From JBEDUK01 sp963781595 (lineage in GTDB: Bacteria > Actinomycetota > UBA4738): 64,000 nucleotides of DNA. Both the position numbers and the translations under genes were made by a program. The DNA lies in contig CAWAGG010000001.1 of assembly GCA_963781595.1 (NCBI GenBank), positions 930,001-994,000 of the forward strand, in the 5' to 3' direction. Shown here piece after piece: positions 8,428-17,953 of the stretch (positions within the stretch are counted from its first letter, which is position 1; each line of letters begins with the position of its first letter). The notes beneath the pieces are model-generated. The model ran no database searches. It worked only from the letters and a program-made list of their open reading frames with translations, and was not told the DNA's origin.

Positions 8428-9606
8428 TCACAGCTCGACGGGCAAACCCACGATGCCGCGCAGCACCGCGGTGTGGTACCGCTCCACGGGCCCAACGACC
8501 CGATAGCCCGGGATCCGCGCCAGCACCTCCTCCAGCGCGACCCTCGCTTCGAGCCGCGCGAGCGGCGCCCCGAGGCAGAAATGGATCCCGTCGCCGAAGG
8601 CCATGTGCCGCGACCCCGTCCGGTCCAGGTCGAACCGATCGGGCTCCGCGAACGCCGCCGGGTCTCGATTCGCCGAGCCGTACATCATCAGGACCTCGGA
8701 CCCGGCGGGGATCCGTGCCCCGTCGACCTCCACGTCGCGGGTGGTGCTCCGGCAGTCGACCTGCACCGGGCTCTCGAGGCGCAGGACCTCCTCGATCGCC
8801 TCCGGGATCAGCGCCGGGTCGGCGATCAGGCGCGCACGGAGCGAGGGGTCCCGGTCGAGGAGGAGCAGGGCGCTCGCGATCAGCTGGCTCGTGGTCTCGT
8901 TGCCGGCGAAAAACAGGAAGAAGCACGTGCCGATGATCTCGTCGTCCGAGAGGGCGCGGCCGTCGACCGATGCCAGCACGAGGTCGCTCACGATGTCGTC
9001 GCGCGGCTCCTCGCGACGGTCGCGGATCATCGCGGCCAGGTGCTCCTTGATCCGGAACCCGGCCTTCATCCCGCGGTCCGGGACGGCCCCCTCGCCCGGG
9101 TCCCGCAGGTGCACGTCGATCGACCACTGGCGCATGTTCGCCTGATCCTTCGGCGCCACCCCGAGCATCTCGCAGATCACGATCACCGGGAGCGGTCCCG
9201 CGAACGTCTCGGACAGGTCGACCGGCTCCCCCGCACCGCGCGGGAGACGTTCGAGCAACCCGACCGCGACCTCCCGGATCCGCGGTTCGAGGTACTTCAC
9301 GTTCTTCGCGGCGAACCGTTCCTCCACGAGTCGGCGCAGCTGGCCGTGCCGAGGCGGGTCCATGTCCAGGAACTTCCCCTCCGGAGGGAAGAACTGCCGG
9401 ATCCCCTCGCGCTCCTCGGGCAGGAACGTCCCGCGCACGTTCGAGAACGTCTTCCAGTCGCGGAGCGCCGCCCGGACGTCCTCGTAGCGGGCGATCGCCC
9501 ACAGGTCGCGCTTCGCGATGTGGTGCACGGGCGACCGATCTCGGAGCTCACCGTAGACCGGGTACGGGTCCTCGTGGATCCCGTAGTCGAACGGGTCGTA
9601 GCTCAC
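8428..9606 (-). CDS. Cytochrome P450
   Basis: Soluble bacterial P450 of 392 aa. The oxygen-activation helix carries AGNETT, the K-helix ExxR is in EEVLRLESP, and the heme-ligating Cys is in FGDGIHFCLG. It catalyses monooxygenation with electrons from a ferredoxin; no stand-alone ferredoxin or reductase gene adjoins it. The only ferredoxin-like domain in the window is fused to a cyclase at 52375-53112. The GTG start overlaps the GntR stop by 4 bp, so the two are cotranscribed at the end of the minus-strand run. Confidence 0.93.
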   Translation of the reverse strand: MSYDPFDYGIHEDPYPVYGELRDRSPVHHIAKRDLWAIARYEDVRAALRDWKTFSNVRGTFLPEEREGIRQFFPPEGKFLDMDPPRHGQLRRLVEERFAAKNVKYLEPRIREVAVGLLERLPRGAGEPVDLSETFAGPLPVIVICEMLGVAPKDQANMRQWSIDVHLRDPGEGAVPDRGMKAGFRIKEHLAAMIRDRREEPRDDIVSDLVLASVDGRALSDDEIIGTCFFLFFAGNETTSQLIASALLLLDRDPSLRARLIADPALIPEAIEEVLRLESPVQVDCRSTTRDVEVDGARIPAGSEVLMMYGSANRDPAAFAEPDRFDLDRTGSRHMAFGDGIHFCLGAPLARLEARVALEEVLARIPGYRVVGPVERYHTAVLRGIVGLPVEL

Positions 9607-10457
9607 GACGCGCCCACGCCCCCCGGCCCCGCCTCGGCCCCGCGCGGTCGAGACCCCGCGGCCCTGACGGGCCTCCGCTGACGTGGGGCATCCGAAGCGG
9701 AGGTGACCAGCTTCAGCGCCTCGCGGACCGGCGTCGGCTCGTGCTCCGGATCGAGGAGCGCGATCAGGGTCAGCGCCGTCCGCGCGAGGTGTCGCGCGAG
9801 CTGCGTGCTGGCCGCGGTGGCGCTGCCCGACGCGCAAGCGTCGACGACCGCGGCGTGCTCCTGGGCGGCTGCGGACCAGGCCCTCGGCTCGGCCATGTAG
9901 ACCCGCCGGTACCGCTCGGTGTGGTCCGAGAGGTCCCTCGCCAGCCGTTCGATCCGCTCGCCCGAGTACCTGCGCAGGAGCTCGTGGTACCGGCGGTGCG
10001 CGGCCTCCCACACGTTGATGTCGCGCCCCTTGAGCAGCTCCTCCATCTCCCGGAGCGAGGCCCGCAGCTCGGCGACGTCATCCCGCGTGTACCTCGGCAC
10101 GGTGAGCCGGACGGCAAGCGCCTCGACCATCACGCGGGCGGCGTACAGCTGCTCCAGGTCGGTGACGCTGAGCTCGGTGACCCGGACGCGCCGGTTCGGC
10201 TCCGAATCGATCAGGCCCTCGCGCTGGAGCATCCGCAGCGCCTCGCGGAGCGGTGTTCGGCTGACCCCCAGCCGCGCGGCCAGCTGGACCTGCGACAGTG
10301 GCACCGTCGGGTCGAACTCCCCCCGCAGGATCGCCTCGCGGAGCCGGTCGTGGACGACCTCGGTCGACAGCTCCGCGGCCGGCGCGGCCGATGCGCCGTC
10401 ATCGCCGGGTCCCCCGGACCCGTCCGGTTCGACCCTGGGAACGCTCGCGCGCGCCAC
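9603..10457 (-). CDS. GntR-family regulator, FadR (FCD) subfamily
   Basis: Transcription factor of 284 aa. An N-terminal winged helix (residues about 30-100) includes the recognition segment LGVSRTPLREALRMLQREG. A helical FCD ligand-binding domain (about 105-245) has the metal-site His and Asp/Glu residues in RYHELLRR and the C-terminal ARHLART helix. FCD regulators usually sense organic acids and repress catabolic operons. It lies 9 bp after the aldolase gene and overlaps the P450, so it probably controls this catabolic cluster. The start is GTG. An Ala/Pro-rich N-terminus and a basic tail look disordered. Confidence 0.9.
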   Translation of the reverse strand: MARASVPRVEPDGSGGPGDDGASAAPAAELSTEVVHDRLREAILRGEFDPTVPLSQVQLAARLGVSRTPLREALRMLQREGLIDSEPNRRVRVTELSVTDLEQLYAARVMVEALAVRLTVPRYTRDDVAELRASLREMEELLKGRDINVWEAAHRRYHELLRRYSGERIERLARDLSDHTERYRRVYMAEPRAWSAAAQEHAAVVDACASGSATAASTQLARHLARTALTLIALLDPEHEPTPVREALKLVTSASDAPRQRRPVRAAGSRPRGAEAGPGGVGAS

Positions 10458-10466
10458 GATCCGGCC

Positions 10467-11528
10467 TCAGCCCGCCGCCGGCTGCTCCGCCGCGGCCAGC
10501 CGCGCAGCCGCCTCGATCACCAGGTCCTCCTGCCCGCCGACGGACTTCCGGCGTCCCACCTCGACCAGCACGTCACGCGCGTCCACGTCGAACCGCTCGG
10601 CGGCGCGGAACGCGTGATGAAGGAAGCTTCCCGGCACCCCGGCGAACCCTTGCGTGAGGGTGGTCCGGTCCACGATCGGCGGCGTCGTCATGATCGGGCG
10701 GACGACCTGGTCGGCGATGTCCTCGAGCGTCCATAGGTCGATGCCGGTAGGGAATCCGACCTTCTCCATCACCGCGACGAGGGCCTCCATCTGACAGTTC
10801 CCCGCACCTGCGCCCGCGCCGGCCAGGCACGCGTCGGCGAGCGTCGCCCCCTCCTGGAACGCGACGATCGTGTTCGCGACCGCGAGCGACAGGTTCTGGT
10901 GCGCGTGGATCCCGGCCTCGGCCTCGCCGCCGAACTCGGCGAGCATCGCGCCGATCCGGGCCTTCACGTCGTCCATCGTCAGCGCGCCCGCCGAGTCCAT
11001 GATGTGCACCCCGGTCGCGCCAGCATCGACCATGATCCGCGCCTGCCGGGCGATCGTCGCCGGGGTGGTCATGTGCGGCATCATCAGGTCCCCGTGCACG
11101 TCCATCCCCAGCTCGCGCGAGAGCCCGATGTGCTGGATCGAGATGTCGGCCTCGGTGCAGTGCGTGGCGATCCGCACGAGGTCCGCGCCCAGCTCGGCGG
11201 CGCGTTCGAGCTGTTGTTTCGTCCCGATCCCGGGCTGGAACGTCACGGCGAGGCGCGCGCGGGTGATCGCACGGCGCGCCGCCGTGAGCAGTTCGTCGTC
11301 CGTGTGGAGCGAGCGCATGTACTGGATGGACGACGCGCCGAGGCCGTCGCCGTGGCCGACGCCGATCGAGTGCATGCCGGCCTCGTCCAGCTTGCCAGCG
11401 ATCAGTTCGACCTGCTCGGGCGTGTAGCGATGCTTGATGCCGTGCGAGCCGTCGCGCAGGGTCGAATCCAGGAGTCGGACCCTCGGCACCGGCGCGATCG
11501 TGTCCCTGTTCCGGGTCGTCTCGTTCAT
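10467..11528 (-). CDS. 4-hydroxy-2-oxovalerate aldolase
   Basis: HMGL-like DRE-TIM aldolase of 353 aa (DmpG/BphI/MhpE type) that splits 4-hydroxy-2-oxoacids into pyruvate and an aldehyde. Motifs include LLDSTLRDGSHG at the N-terminus, VGHGDGLGASS, the metal-binding H-x-H in IHAHQNLSLAVAN, and the C-terminal communication domain. Its start overlaps the acetaldehyde dehydrogenase stop by 4 bp. These two enzymes normally form a complex that channels the aldehyde, so the overlap strongly supports the assignment. Confidence 0.93.
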   Translation of the reverse strand: MNETTRNRDTIAPVPRVRLLDSTLRDGSHGIKHRYTPEQVELIAGKLDEAGMHSIGVGHGDGLGASSIQYMRSLHTDDELLTAARRAITRARLAVTFQPGIGTKQQLERAAELGADLVRIATHCTEADISIQHIGLSRELGMDVHGDLMMPHMTTPATIARQARIMVDAGATGVHIMDSAGALTMDDVKARIGAMLAEFGGEAEAGIHAHQNLSLAVANTIVAFQEGATLADACLAGAGAGAGNCQMEALVAVMEKVGFPTGIDLWTLEDIADQVVRPIMTTPPIVDRTTLTQGFAGVPGSFLHHAFRAAERFDVDARDVLVEVGRRKSVGGQEDLVIEAAARLAAAEQPAAG

Positions 11529-12391
11529 GTCGTCGCGAACCTCTCCGCATAGCGTTCGGCGACCCGGACGGCCGCCGAGGTCATGATGTCCAGGTTGCCG
11601 GCGTACGCCGGCAGGTAGTCCCCCGCCCCCTCGACCTCGACGAACGCCGTCACGAGGCCGTCGGCGACCAGCGGCTCGGTCGCCAGGTGGTACCCGGGAA
11701 CGTACGCCTCGACCCGCGCCACCGCCTCGATGATCGCGGCGACGGCGGCGTCCTCGGAGATGCCGTCCACCTGCGCGTACACCGTGTTCCGCATCATGAT
11801 CGGCGGATCGGCGGGGTTCAGGATGATGATGGCCTTGCCCTCGTCCGCAGCGCCCAGCGTCTCCAGCGAACGCGCGGTCGCGATCGTGAACTCGTCGATG
11901 TTCGACCGCGTGCCCGGGCCGGCCGACCGCGACGCGACGGTCGAGACGATCTCCGCGTACGGCACATGCCCGACGCCGGAGAGCGCCGCGACGATGGGGA
12001 CCGTCGCCTGCGCGCCGCACGTCACGAGGTTCACGTCGGGTGCCTCGAGGTGCTCGTCGAGGTTCACATCGGGCACGACGGCCGGGCCGAGCGCGGCGGG
12101 CGTAAGGTCGATGCAGCGGAGACCGCGGTCCGCGAGCGTCCGGGCGTGCTCCACGTGCGAATGCGCGGACGTGGCGTCGAACACCACCTCGACGTCGGGA
12201 TGCTCGTCGAGGAAGGCCTCGACGCCCGCGTCCGAGGTTGCGAACCCGAGGTCGCGCGCCCGCGCGAGCCCTTCCGACGCGGGGTCGATCCCGGCGACGC
12301 CGACCAGGGTCAGCGCGGGGTTCCGCATGACCTTATACATCAGGTCCGTGCCGATGTTGCCGGACCCCAGGATCGCGACCCGCAGCGTCAT
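11525..12391 (-). CDS. Acetaldehyde dehydrogenase (acetylating)
   Basis: NAD- and CoA-dependent dehydrogenase of 288 aa (DmpF/BphJ/MhpF type) that converts acetaldehyde or propanal to the acyl-CoA. The NAD-binding GSGNIGTDLM is at the N-terminus and the catalytic Cys is in LVTCGAQATVP. The C-terminal YLPAYAGNLDIMTSAA segment is typical. It is slightly shorter than the usual 300-315 aa. It forms a translationally coupled pair with the aldolase and lies 16 bp after the cyclase gene. Confidence 0.93.
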   Translation of the reverse strand: MTLRVAILGSGNIGTDLMYKVMRNPALTLVGVAGIDPASEGLARARDLGFATSDAGVEAFLDEHPDVEVVFDATSAHSHVEHARTLADRGLRCIDLTPAALGPAVVPDVNLDEHLEAPDVNLVTCGAQATVPIVAALSGVGHVPYAEIVSTVASRSAGPGTRSNIDEFTIATARSLETLGAADEGKAIIILNPADPPIMMRNTVYAQVDGISEDAAVAAIIEAVARVEAYVPGYHLATEPLVADGLVTAFVEVEGAGDYLPAYAGNLDIMTSAAVRVAERYAERFATT

Positions 12392-12407
12392 CCGCGCATC
12401 CTCCTCA

Positions 12408-13358
12408 TCAGAAGATCGCGATCGGGTTGACGGGCGAACCTGTCCCCTTCGCGATCCGCAGCGGCGCGATCACGCAGAGGAACTCCCATCGGCCCTCGTC
12501 CTCGCACGCCGCCGCCAGGTCCTCGAAGCTCAGGCTGTCCAGGAAATAGAGCCCCATCGCACTGATCCCGATCGCATGGACCGGGTACGCGACCCCCTCG
12601 CACTGGCTCGGCACGGTCTCGCCGTCGCCGTCGTAGCCGATCGCCGCCACGTCGCGGTCCTTCAGCAGGGGCATCGCGGTCGCGTGGAAACCCGCCTTCG
12701 CGACCGCGGCGTCCCACGGTCCCTCCTCGAGGCGCTTCCGGGCATGCCCGGTCCGCAGGAACAGGATGTCGCCGGACCCCAGCCGGACCCCTTGGGCCGC
12801 CTCCGCGGCCTCGATCTCCTCGGGCCAGACGAAGTCGCCGGGTTCGACCCACTTCGTCCCACGGAGCCTCGGGATGTCCAGCATGACCCCGCGTCCGATG
12901 ATCCCCTCCTTCGCGACGTCCATCGTCTGCGTCGTCGCGCCGAGCGAGTTCACCGCGTCGTCCACCGGAACGCCGTTGTAGAGCATGCCCTTGTACGCCA
13001 TATGGCACAGCGCATCGATGTGCGAATGCGCGTCCCCGTGGAACTCGATCCCGATGAAATCGCCCGTGAAACGAAGGTCGCCGGCGTCGCCGATGTGGAT
13101 GTCTTGCAGGATCGTCATGTGGTGGACGACCGGCTTCGGGTTGTCGGGGCCCGCGGCCGTGTCCAGCGGCCACGAGCACGACACCGTTCTTCCGGACCGA
13201 ACGAGCGCCGCCGCGGCGGCGACCCGGTCTGGGGTGATCAGGTTCAGGGCGCCGCGCTCGTCGTCCGATCCCCAGCGTCCCCAGCTCTTGCACGACTCGT
13301 ACAGCTCCGCGAACGCCTGCGCGGAGATGGGCGCCCGATCGGCGGTTACGGCTGCCAT
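12408..13358 (-). CDS. Cyclase-family metal-dependent hydrolase, paralog 2
   Basis: Protein of 316 aa with zinc motif FHGDAHSHIDALCH and the same landmarks as the plus-strand paralog at 7438-8406. It could hydrolyse an amide or lactone intermediate before the aldolase step. The ATG at 13358 follows a good ribosome binding site (AGGGGAGG) and removes a spurious Arg-rich extension of the frame. It sits between the DRE-TIM enzyme and the acetaldehyde dehydrogenase in one transcription direction. Confidence 0.88.
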   Translation of the reverse strand: MAAVTADRAPISAQAFAELYESCKSWGRWGSDDERGALNLITPDRVAAAAALVRSGRTVSCSWPLDTAAGPDNPKPVVHHMTILQDIHIGDAGDLRFTGDFIGIEFHGDAHSHIDALCHMAYKGMLYNGVPVDDAVNSLGATTQTMDVAKEGIIGRGVMLDIPRLRGTKWVEPGDFVWPEEIEAAEAAQGVRLGSGDILFLRTGHARKRLEEGPWDAAVAKAGFHATAMPLLKDRDVAAIGYDGDGETVPSQCEGVAYPVHAIGISAMGLYFLDSLSFEDLAAACEDEGRWEFLCVIAPLRIAKGTGSPVNPIAIF

Positions 13359-13381
13359 GTGACCTCCCCTGGGAATATCCG

Positions 13382-14644
13382 TCAGTTGGCTTGACGATCT
13401 GCCGTGGACACGGGGTGCTCGACGACGCCGGCGACGATCGACCGGAACTCCTGCTCGTCGAGGAGGTCCCCCTTCGCGAGGGACACCTCCTTGACGTCCG
13501 TCAGGATCCGCAGCCGCTGGTCCTCGTCGGCGTCGGCGCCGATCGCCGCCAGCCATTCCGCGACGTTGTCAAGGCCGCTCCCCTTGCCGAGCACGATGCG
13601 CGGACCCTCCTGTCCGACCAGCGTAGGGACGTAGGGCAGCGCCTCGGTCACGTCGATGTCGCGGACGTTGCGGACCCAGCTCGCGATGATCCCGGACTCC
13701 ACGGCGAACAGCCGTGGACCGGTGACGGGCCGGTTCGACGGCTGGTCGACGTGCGCCAGCTCCATCACCAGCCGCGAGAGCGCGGTGAGGCGTTCGGTCC
13801 TTATCCCGATGTCACGGTCGTACAGCGTGAGCAACGCGAGGACCGTCTCCTCCAGCGGGGTGTTGCCGGCGCGTTCGCCGATCCCGCCGACGGTCGTCTG
13901 GATCACCGACGCGCCCGCCCCGACCGCGATCAGGCTGTTCGCCACGCCGAGGCCGAAGTCCATGTGGAAGTGCGTCTCCAGTGGAACGCCGAACGCCTCC
14001 TGGCTCTGCACGACGAACCCCTCGACCGCGTGCGGCGTCAGCACGCCGAACGTGTCGACCAGCCCGAGCGCGTCCAGGTGACCGTCCCGCGCGACGGACC
14101 CCACCAGGTCCAGGTACTCCTGCGTGCCGGCGCGGGTGGCGTCGATCGGGAAGAACGACACGGTGACGCCCTGCTCGTGGGCGTACGTCGTCGCCGCGAC
14201 CGACAGCTCGATCGCACGTTCGACGCTCCATCGGTATCCGAGCTCGATCAGGTGCCGGCTCGAAGGGATCTCCATCACCACGCCGGCGACCCCGCAGTCG
14301 ACGGCCCGCTTGACGTCGTCGACCATGCATCGTGAGAACGCGTAGATCGTCGAGGGCAGGCCGAGCGAGGCGATCCGCCGGACGGCCTCCTCATCCTGCT
14401 TCGACACGGCCGGCAGCCCGGCCTCGATCCGGTGGACGCCGGCTTCGGCCAGCGCCTCCGCGATCCGCACCTTGTCCTCGGCGCTGAACTCCACCCCGGC
14501 CTGTTGCTCGCCGTCGCGGAGCGTGACGTCGTGGATCTGGATGTCGTCCGGCACCCGGAGCGTGTCCACCACGCCCGGGTCGTGGTTCCACGGGCTCGTG
14601 AACCACCGATCCGTGTGCCAGGGTGTCTCGCCTCCGTCAGGCAT
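13382..14644 (-). CDS. DRE-TIM metallolyase/synthase (isopropylmalate/homocitrate synthase-like)
   Basis: HMGL-like protein of 420 aa. The catalytic HDVTLRDGEQQAGV motif is at residues about 38-51, and the metal site THFHMDFGLGVANSL lies mid-barrel, followed by GGIGERAGN typical of the acyl-CoA condensing branch. The N-terminal 30 residues are an extension. Family members condense acetyl-CoA with a 2-oxoacid or cleave such products. It is probably not the housekeeping leuA, because no leucine genes are nearby and it heads a catabolic run (cyclase, acetaldehyde dehydrogenase, aldolase). Confidence 0.8.
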   Translation of the reverse strand: MPDGGETPWHTDRWFTSPWNHDPGVVDTLRVPDDIQIHDVTLRDGEQQAGVEFSAEDKVRIAEALAEAGVHRIEAGLPAVSKQDEEAVRRIASLGLPSTIYAFSRCMVDDVKRAVDCGVAGVVMEIPSSRHLIELGYRWSVERAIELSVAATTYAHEQGVTVSFFPIDATRAGTQEYLDLVGSVARDGHLDALGLVDTFGVLTPHAVEGFVVQSQEAFGVPLETHFHMDFGLGVANSLIAVGAGASVIQTTVGGIGERAGNTPLEETVLALLTLYDRDIGIRTERLTALSRLVMELAHVDQPSNRPVTGPRLFAVESGIIASWVRNVRDIDVTEALPYVPTLVGQEGPRIVLGKGSGLDNVAEWLAAIGADADEDQRLRILTDVKEVSLAKGDLLDEQEFRSIVAGVVEHPVSTADRQAN

Positions 14645-14768
14645 CTCTCGGATCTCCCGCTCGCGGGCGGGTGCGCCCCACCCAGGACCGACCCGCTCGC
14701 GGCCGTCGGGTCGGGCGCCCCGCTCGGACCTGTCGCCGGCCGAGCCGGTCGCCGGTTGAGCCGGGCAG

Positions 14769-14800
14769 AGGGGTCGCCGGACGGGCGTCCCGCGACCCCT
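14769..14800 (-). terminator. Terminator-like hairpin after the permease gene
   Basis: A 32-nt inverted repeat, AGGGGTCGC paired with GCGACCCCT, extends inward through a single C-C mismatch to a GGACG/CGTCC stem with a 2-4 nt loop. It lies 12 bp past the permease stop. There is no T-run, which is common in high-GC genomes, so termination is inferred from structure and position only. Confidence 0.5.
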
Positions 14801-14812
14801 CCCGCCCGGGGT

Positions 14813-16282
14813 CTAGTGGCCCCCTCCCGATTCCTCGAACACGAGCTGCGACCTCTTCAGCCAGTCCTCGCGGCCGCGCACGCGCATGACGATCAGCGCG
14901 ATGATGCAGATCAGCACGAGGACGATGAAGCAGTTGAGTCCCCACCGCACGGGCCCCGTGCTCGGCAGCGGGATGTACGCCTTCCAGAAGAAGATGATCG
15001 CCGCCGCGGAAGCCGCGAGCGGCACCAGGATGTGCAGGATCACGTTGAACTGCGCCCTGCCCTCGGTCGTGTAGTACTTCACGACGCCGATGTTCGCGAG
15101 CAGGTACATCGCGATCAGGCCCAGCGAGATCATGTTCGCCCACGTGTTGAAGACGTTGTCGACGCCGAAGATCAGGATGAAGACGAACGTCAGCACGTTG
15201 ACGAGGACCTCGAGCGTGATCGCGTTATCCGGCGTCTTCCGCTTCTCGTTGACCTTGGCCAGTGCGTGGGGCAGGACCCCGGAACGGGCCATCCCGTACC
15301 ACGTCCGGGTTCCCCCGTTGAAGCAGGCGATCGACACGGCGATCGTGGAGTTGAGCAGCGCGAACAGGAGGAACACCCATGCGCTGCCCCAGACGCGCTC
15401 CGCGAGCGTGGCCACGGGCCATGCCTCCGCGAGCGGGATACCCGCGACCTTGTCCACCCCGATGCCGACCAGGTACCCCCACGTACAGAACACGAAATAC
15501 ACCATGAGGATGATCACGGAGCCGACCAGGCCGATCGGGACGTTCCTGCGCGGGTTCCGGCTCTCCTCCGCCAGGGGCGCGACAGCCTCCCAGCCGCTAT
15601 ACACGAAGATCGAGAACACCACCGCCAAGAACATATTGGTGGCCTGACCGAAATTGCCCGGATTGAGCGGTTCGACACTGAATCCGCCGGGACCGGGGTT
15701 GATCAACCCGGTCAACGCGAGGGCCATCATGATCACGATCTCGATCGAGCCGGTGATGATGAGTACCCGCTCGGAGATCGCGATCCCCAGATAGGCAAGC
15801 CACGACACCAGGACCAACCCGAGGACGACCCAGATCCACCACGGGATCGTGACGCCGTACTCCGCCTTGATGTTCGGCTCCAGGACGCTCTTCGCGAGGA
15901 ACGAGAACGTGAGCGTGCCCACCGCCGGCAGCCAGATCGAGAAGAAGACCCCGGCGAAGAACCCGGCCCTCGGGTGGAGCGACCGCGCGATCCACGTGTA
16001 CCAGCCACCGGCGGACGGGAACACCTTCGCCAGTTGCGCCGACGCCAGCGCCTCCAGGCCCAGGAGGATGCCCCCGAACACGTAGGCCCACGGAGTGACG
16101 ATCCCCGCGAAGCTGACGATGAACACGAACCCTGCCAGGATCGCGAACGACGGCGCGATCGTGGCGATCCCCTGCATCAGCACACCGGGCAATCCGACCG
16201 CGTTCTCACGCAGGTCGGTGCCGATCATCCCCGGCGACGCGGTTGGCGGCGCCGGGGGTGTCCCACTCATATCGCTTGCCAT
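14813..16282 (-). CDS. APC-family amino acid permease
   Basis: Integral membrane protein of 489 aa with about 12 hydrophobic segments. The first includes GVLMQGIATIAPSFAI and the loop FPSAGGWYTW typical of APC superfamily transporters. It likely imports an amino acid or amine by proton symport and so feeds the D-amino-acid-type enzymes encoded upstream. The ATG at 16282 follows GAGGAGGGAGGGGG. A hairpin follows the stop. The next upstream gene, an SDR, ends 17 bp before the start, so the permease is cotranscribed with it. Confidence 0.9.
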   Translation of the reverse strand: MASDMSGTPPAPPTASPGMIGTDLRENAVGLPGVLMQGIATIAPSFAILAGFVFIVSFAGIVTPWAYVFGGILLGLEALASAQLAKVFPSAGGWYTWIARSLHPRAGFFAGVFFSIWLPAVGTLTFSFLAKSVLEPNIKAEYGVTIPWWIWVVLGLVLVSWLAYLGIAISERVLIITGSIEIVIMMALALTGLINPGPGGFSVEPLNPGNFGQATNMFLAVVFSIFVYSGWEAVAPLAEESRNPRRNVPIGLVGSVIILMVYFVFCTWGYLVGIGVDKVAGIPLAEAWPVATLAERVWGSAWVFLLFALLNSTIAVSIACFNGGTRTWYGMARSGVLPHALAKVNEKRKTPDNAITLEVLVNVLTFVFILIFGVDNVFNTWANMISLGLIAMYLLANIGVVKYYTTEGRAQFNVILHILVPLAASAAAIIFFWKAYIPLPSTGPVRWGLNCFIVLVLICIIALIVMRVRGREDWLKRSQLVFEESGGGH

Positions 16283-16299
16283 ACCCCCTCCCTCCTCGA

Positions 16300-17109
16300 C
16301 TACCCTTGCCGGGCGATCGTGCCCAGGTCGGCCAGGGTCATCCCGACCTTCGCCGTCTGACCTCCGTCCACCGCGAACACCGCACCGGTGACGTACGACG
16401 CGTCGTCGGAGGCCAGGAACGCCGCGGCGGCCGCCAGCTCCTCGGGCTGTGCGAGCCGGCCGATCGGCATCGCCTCGCCGAACCGACGCATCTCGTCCTC
16501 GGTCATCACCGTTGCGAGCATCGGGGTCGCGGTCGGCCCCGGCGCCAGCGCGTTCACGCGGATCCCCTCTGCGGCGTGGTCCACGGCCATCGCCTTCGTC
16601 AGCATCGCGACGCCGCCCTTCGAGCTGACGTACGCGACGTTGCCCGGCGACGCGTCGTGCGCGCCGGTCGAGGACGACATCGTGATGATCGAACCTCCGC
16701 CCCGCTCCCGCATCGACGGGATCACGGCGCGGGCGGCGAGGAACGTGCCGGTGAGGTTGATCCCGATCACTCGGTTCCATGCGTCGACGTCCGTGTCGGG
16801 CGCGGCGCCGAACGAGAGCACGCCGGCCGCCGTCATGAGCACGTCGATGCCGCCGAACTCGCGAACCGCCGTTTCAGCCATCGCCGAGATCTGCGCCGGG
16901 TCGGACACGTCGACCGCGAGACCGACCGCCCGGCCGCCGGCCGCTTCGATCTCCTTCGCGACCGACTCGGCTTGGTCGCCGACGATGTCGGCCACCAGGA
17001 CCGACGCGCCATCCCGCGCGAACCGGAGCGCCGCCGCGCGGCCGATCCCGGAGCCACCGCCCGTCACCACGGCGACCTTCCCTGCGAGCTTCCCTTCCTG
17101 CTTCGTCAT
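16300..17109 (-). CDS. Short-chain dehydrogenase/reductase
   Basis: Classical SDR of 269 aa with the cofactor motif TGGGSGIG, the NxAG-like segment TAAGV, an active-site Ser in MSSSTG and the YVSSK catalytic pair. Asp after the second strand (ADIVGD) suggests NAD(H). It oxidises an alcohol or hydroxyacid. The C-terminal tail GMTLADLGTIA resembles that of the next SDR (GATLGIEDLGT), so the two are probably related oxidations in one pathway. GGGGGA precedes the ATG. Confidence 0.88.
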   Translation of the reverse strand: MTKQEGKLAGKVAVVTGGGSGIGRAAALRFARDGASVLVADIVGDQAESVAKEIEAAGGRAVGLAVDVSDPAQISAMAETAVREFGGIDVLMTAAGVLSFGAAPDTDVDAWNRVIGINLTGTFLAARAVIPSMRERGGGSIITMSSSTGAHDASPGNVAYVSSKGGVAMLTKAMAVDHAAEGIRVNALAPGPTATPMLATVMTEDEMRRFGEAMPIGRLAQPEELAAAAAFLASDDASYVTGAVFAVDGGQTAKVGMTLADLGTIARQG

Positions 17110-17143
17110 CCCTGCGGTCGTCCCCCTTTCGGCCGTTCGGTCG

Positions 17144-17953
17144 TCAGTCGTCGCCCCCGGCGTCCGACGTTCCCAGGTCCTCGATCCCGAGCGTGGCGCC
17201 GAGCGTGAGCCCGCCGTCGACGATCACGTCCTCGCCGGTCATGTAGCCGGCATCGTCGGAAGCCAGGAACACGACCACCTTCGCGATGTCCTCCGGCGTC
17301 CCGTAGCGTCCCCAGGGGATCTTCTTCAGGTACTCGGGTCCGGCGACGGGGTCGTGGACGAGCGCCGCCGAGAGCCGCGTGTCGATGATCCCCGGGTCGA
17401 TCGCGTTGATCCGGATCCGGTCCCGTGCGAGGTCCATGGCGGCGTTCCGGACGAACATCACGATGCCGCCCTTCGTGGCGCTGTACGGGACGTTCAGCTC
17501 CTCCGCGTAGAACGCGTTCGTCGAGGCGAACACCACGATCGCGCCGCCGCCGCGCGCGGCCATCACGCGGCCGGCGGCCTTCGTCGTGAGGAAGACGCCC
17601 GTGAGGTTCACGTCGAGGATCCTGCGCCAGACCTCCTCCGGGAACTCCAGCAGCGGCCGCAGCTCGACGATCCCGGCGGTGTGCACCAGGACGTCGATGC
17701 TGCCGAAGCGCTGGACGGCCTTCGCGACCGCCGCGTCGACGTCGGCCGCGTTCGACACGTCGCCGGTCGCGGTCTCGACGTCGAACCCGGCCCCGCGCAG
17801 GTCGTTCGCCGCCGCGTCGAGCGTGTCGGCCTCGATGTCGAACAGCGCGAGGCTCGCGCCTTCGGCGCCGAACAGGTCGGCGCACGCCCGGCCCATGCCC
17901 TGCGCACCGCCGACGATCAGGACGGTCTTGCCGGTGAACCGTTCCCCGCTCAT
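17144..17953 (-). CDS. Short-chain dehydrogenase/reductase
   Basis: SDR of 269 aa with the glycine motif VGGAQGMG, an atypical HTAG in place of NNAG, a catalytic Ser in FASTNA and the YSATK pair. Asp in LFDIEAD points to NAD(H). The start codon overlaps the stop of the zinc alcohol dehydrogenase gene (ATGA), so translation is coupled. Substrate unknown; the gene order suggests successive alcohol oxidation steps. Confidence 0.88.
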   Translation of the reverse strand: MSGERFTGKTVLIVGGAQGMGRACADLFGAEGASLALFDIEADTLDAAANDLRGAGFDVETATGDVSNAADVDAAVAKAVQRFGSIDVLVHTAGIVELRPLLEFPEEVWRRILDVNLTGVFLTTKAAGRVMAARGGGAIVVFASTNAFYAEELNVPYSATKGGIVMFVRNAAMDLARDRIRINAIDPGIIDTRLSAALVHDPVAGPEYLKKIPWGRYGTPEDIAKVVVFLASDDAGYMTGEDVIVDGGLTLGATLGIEDLGTSDAGGDD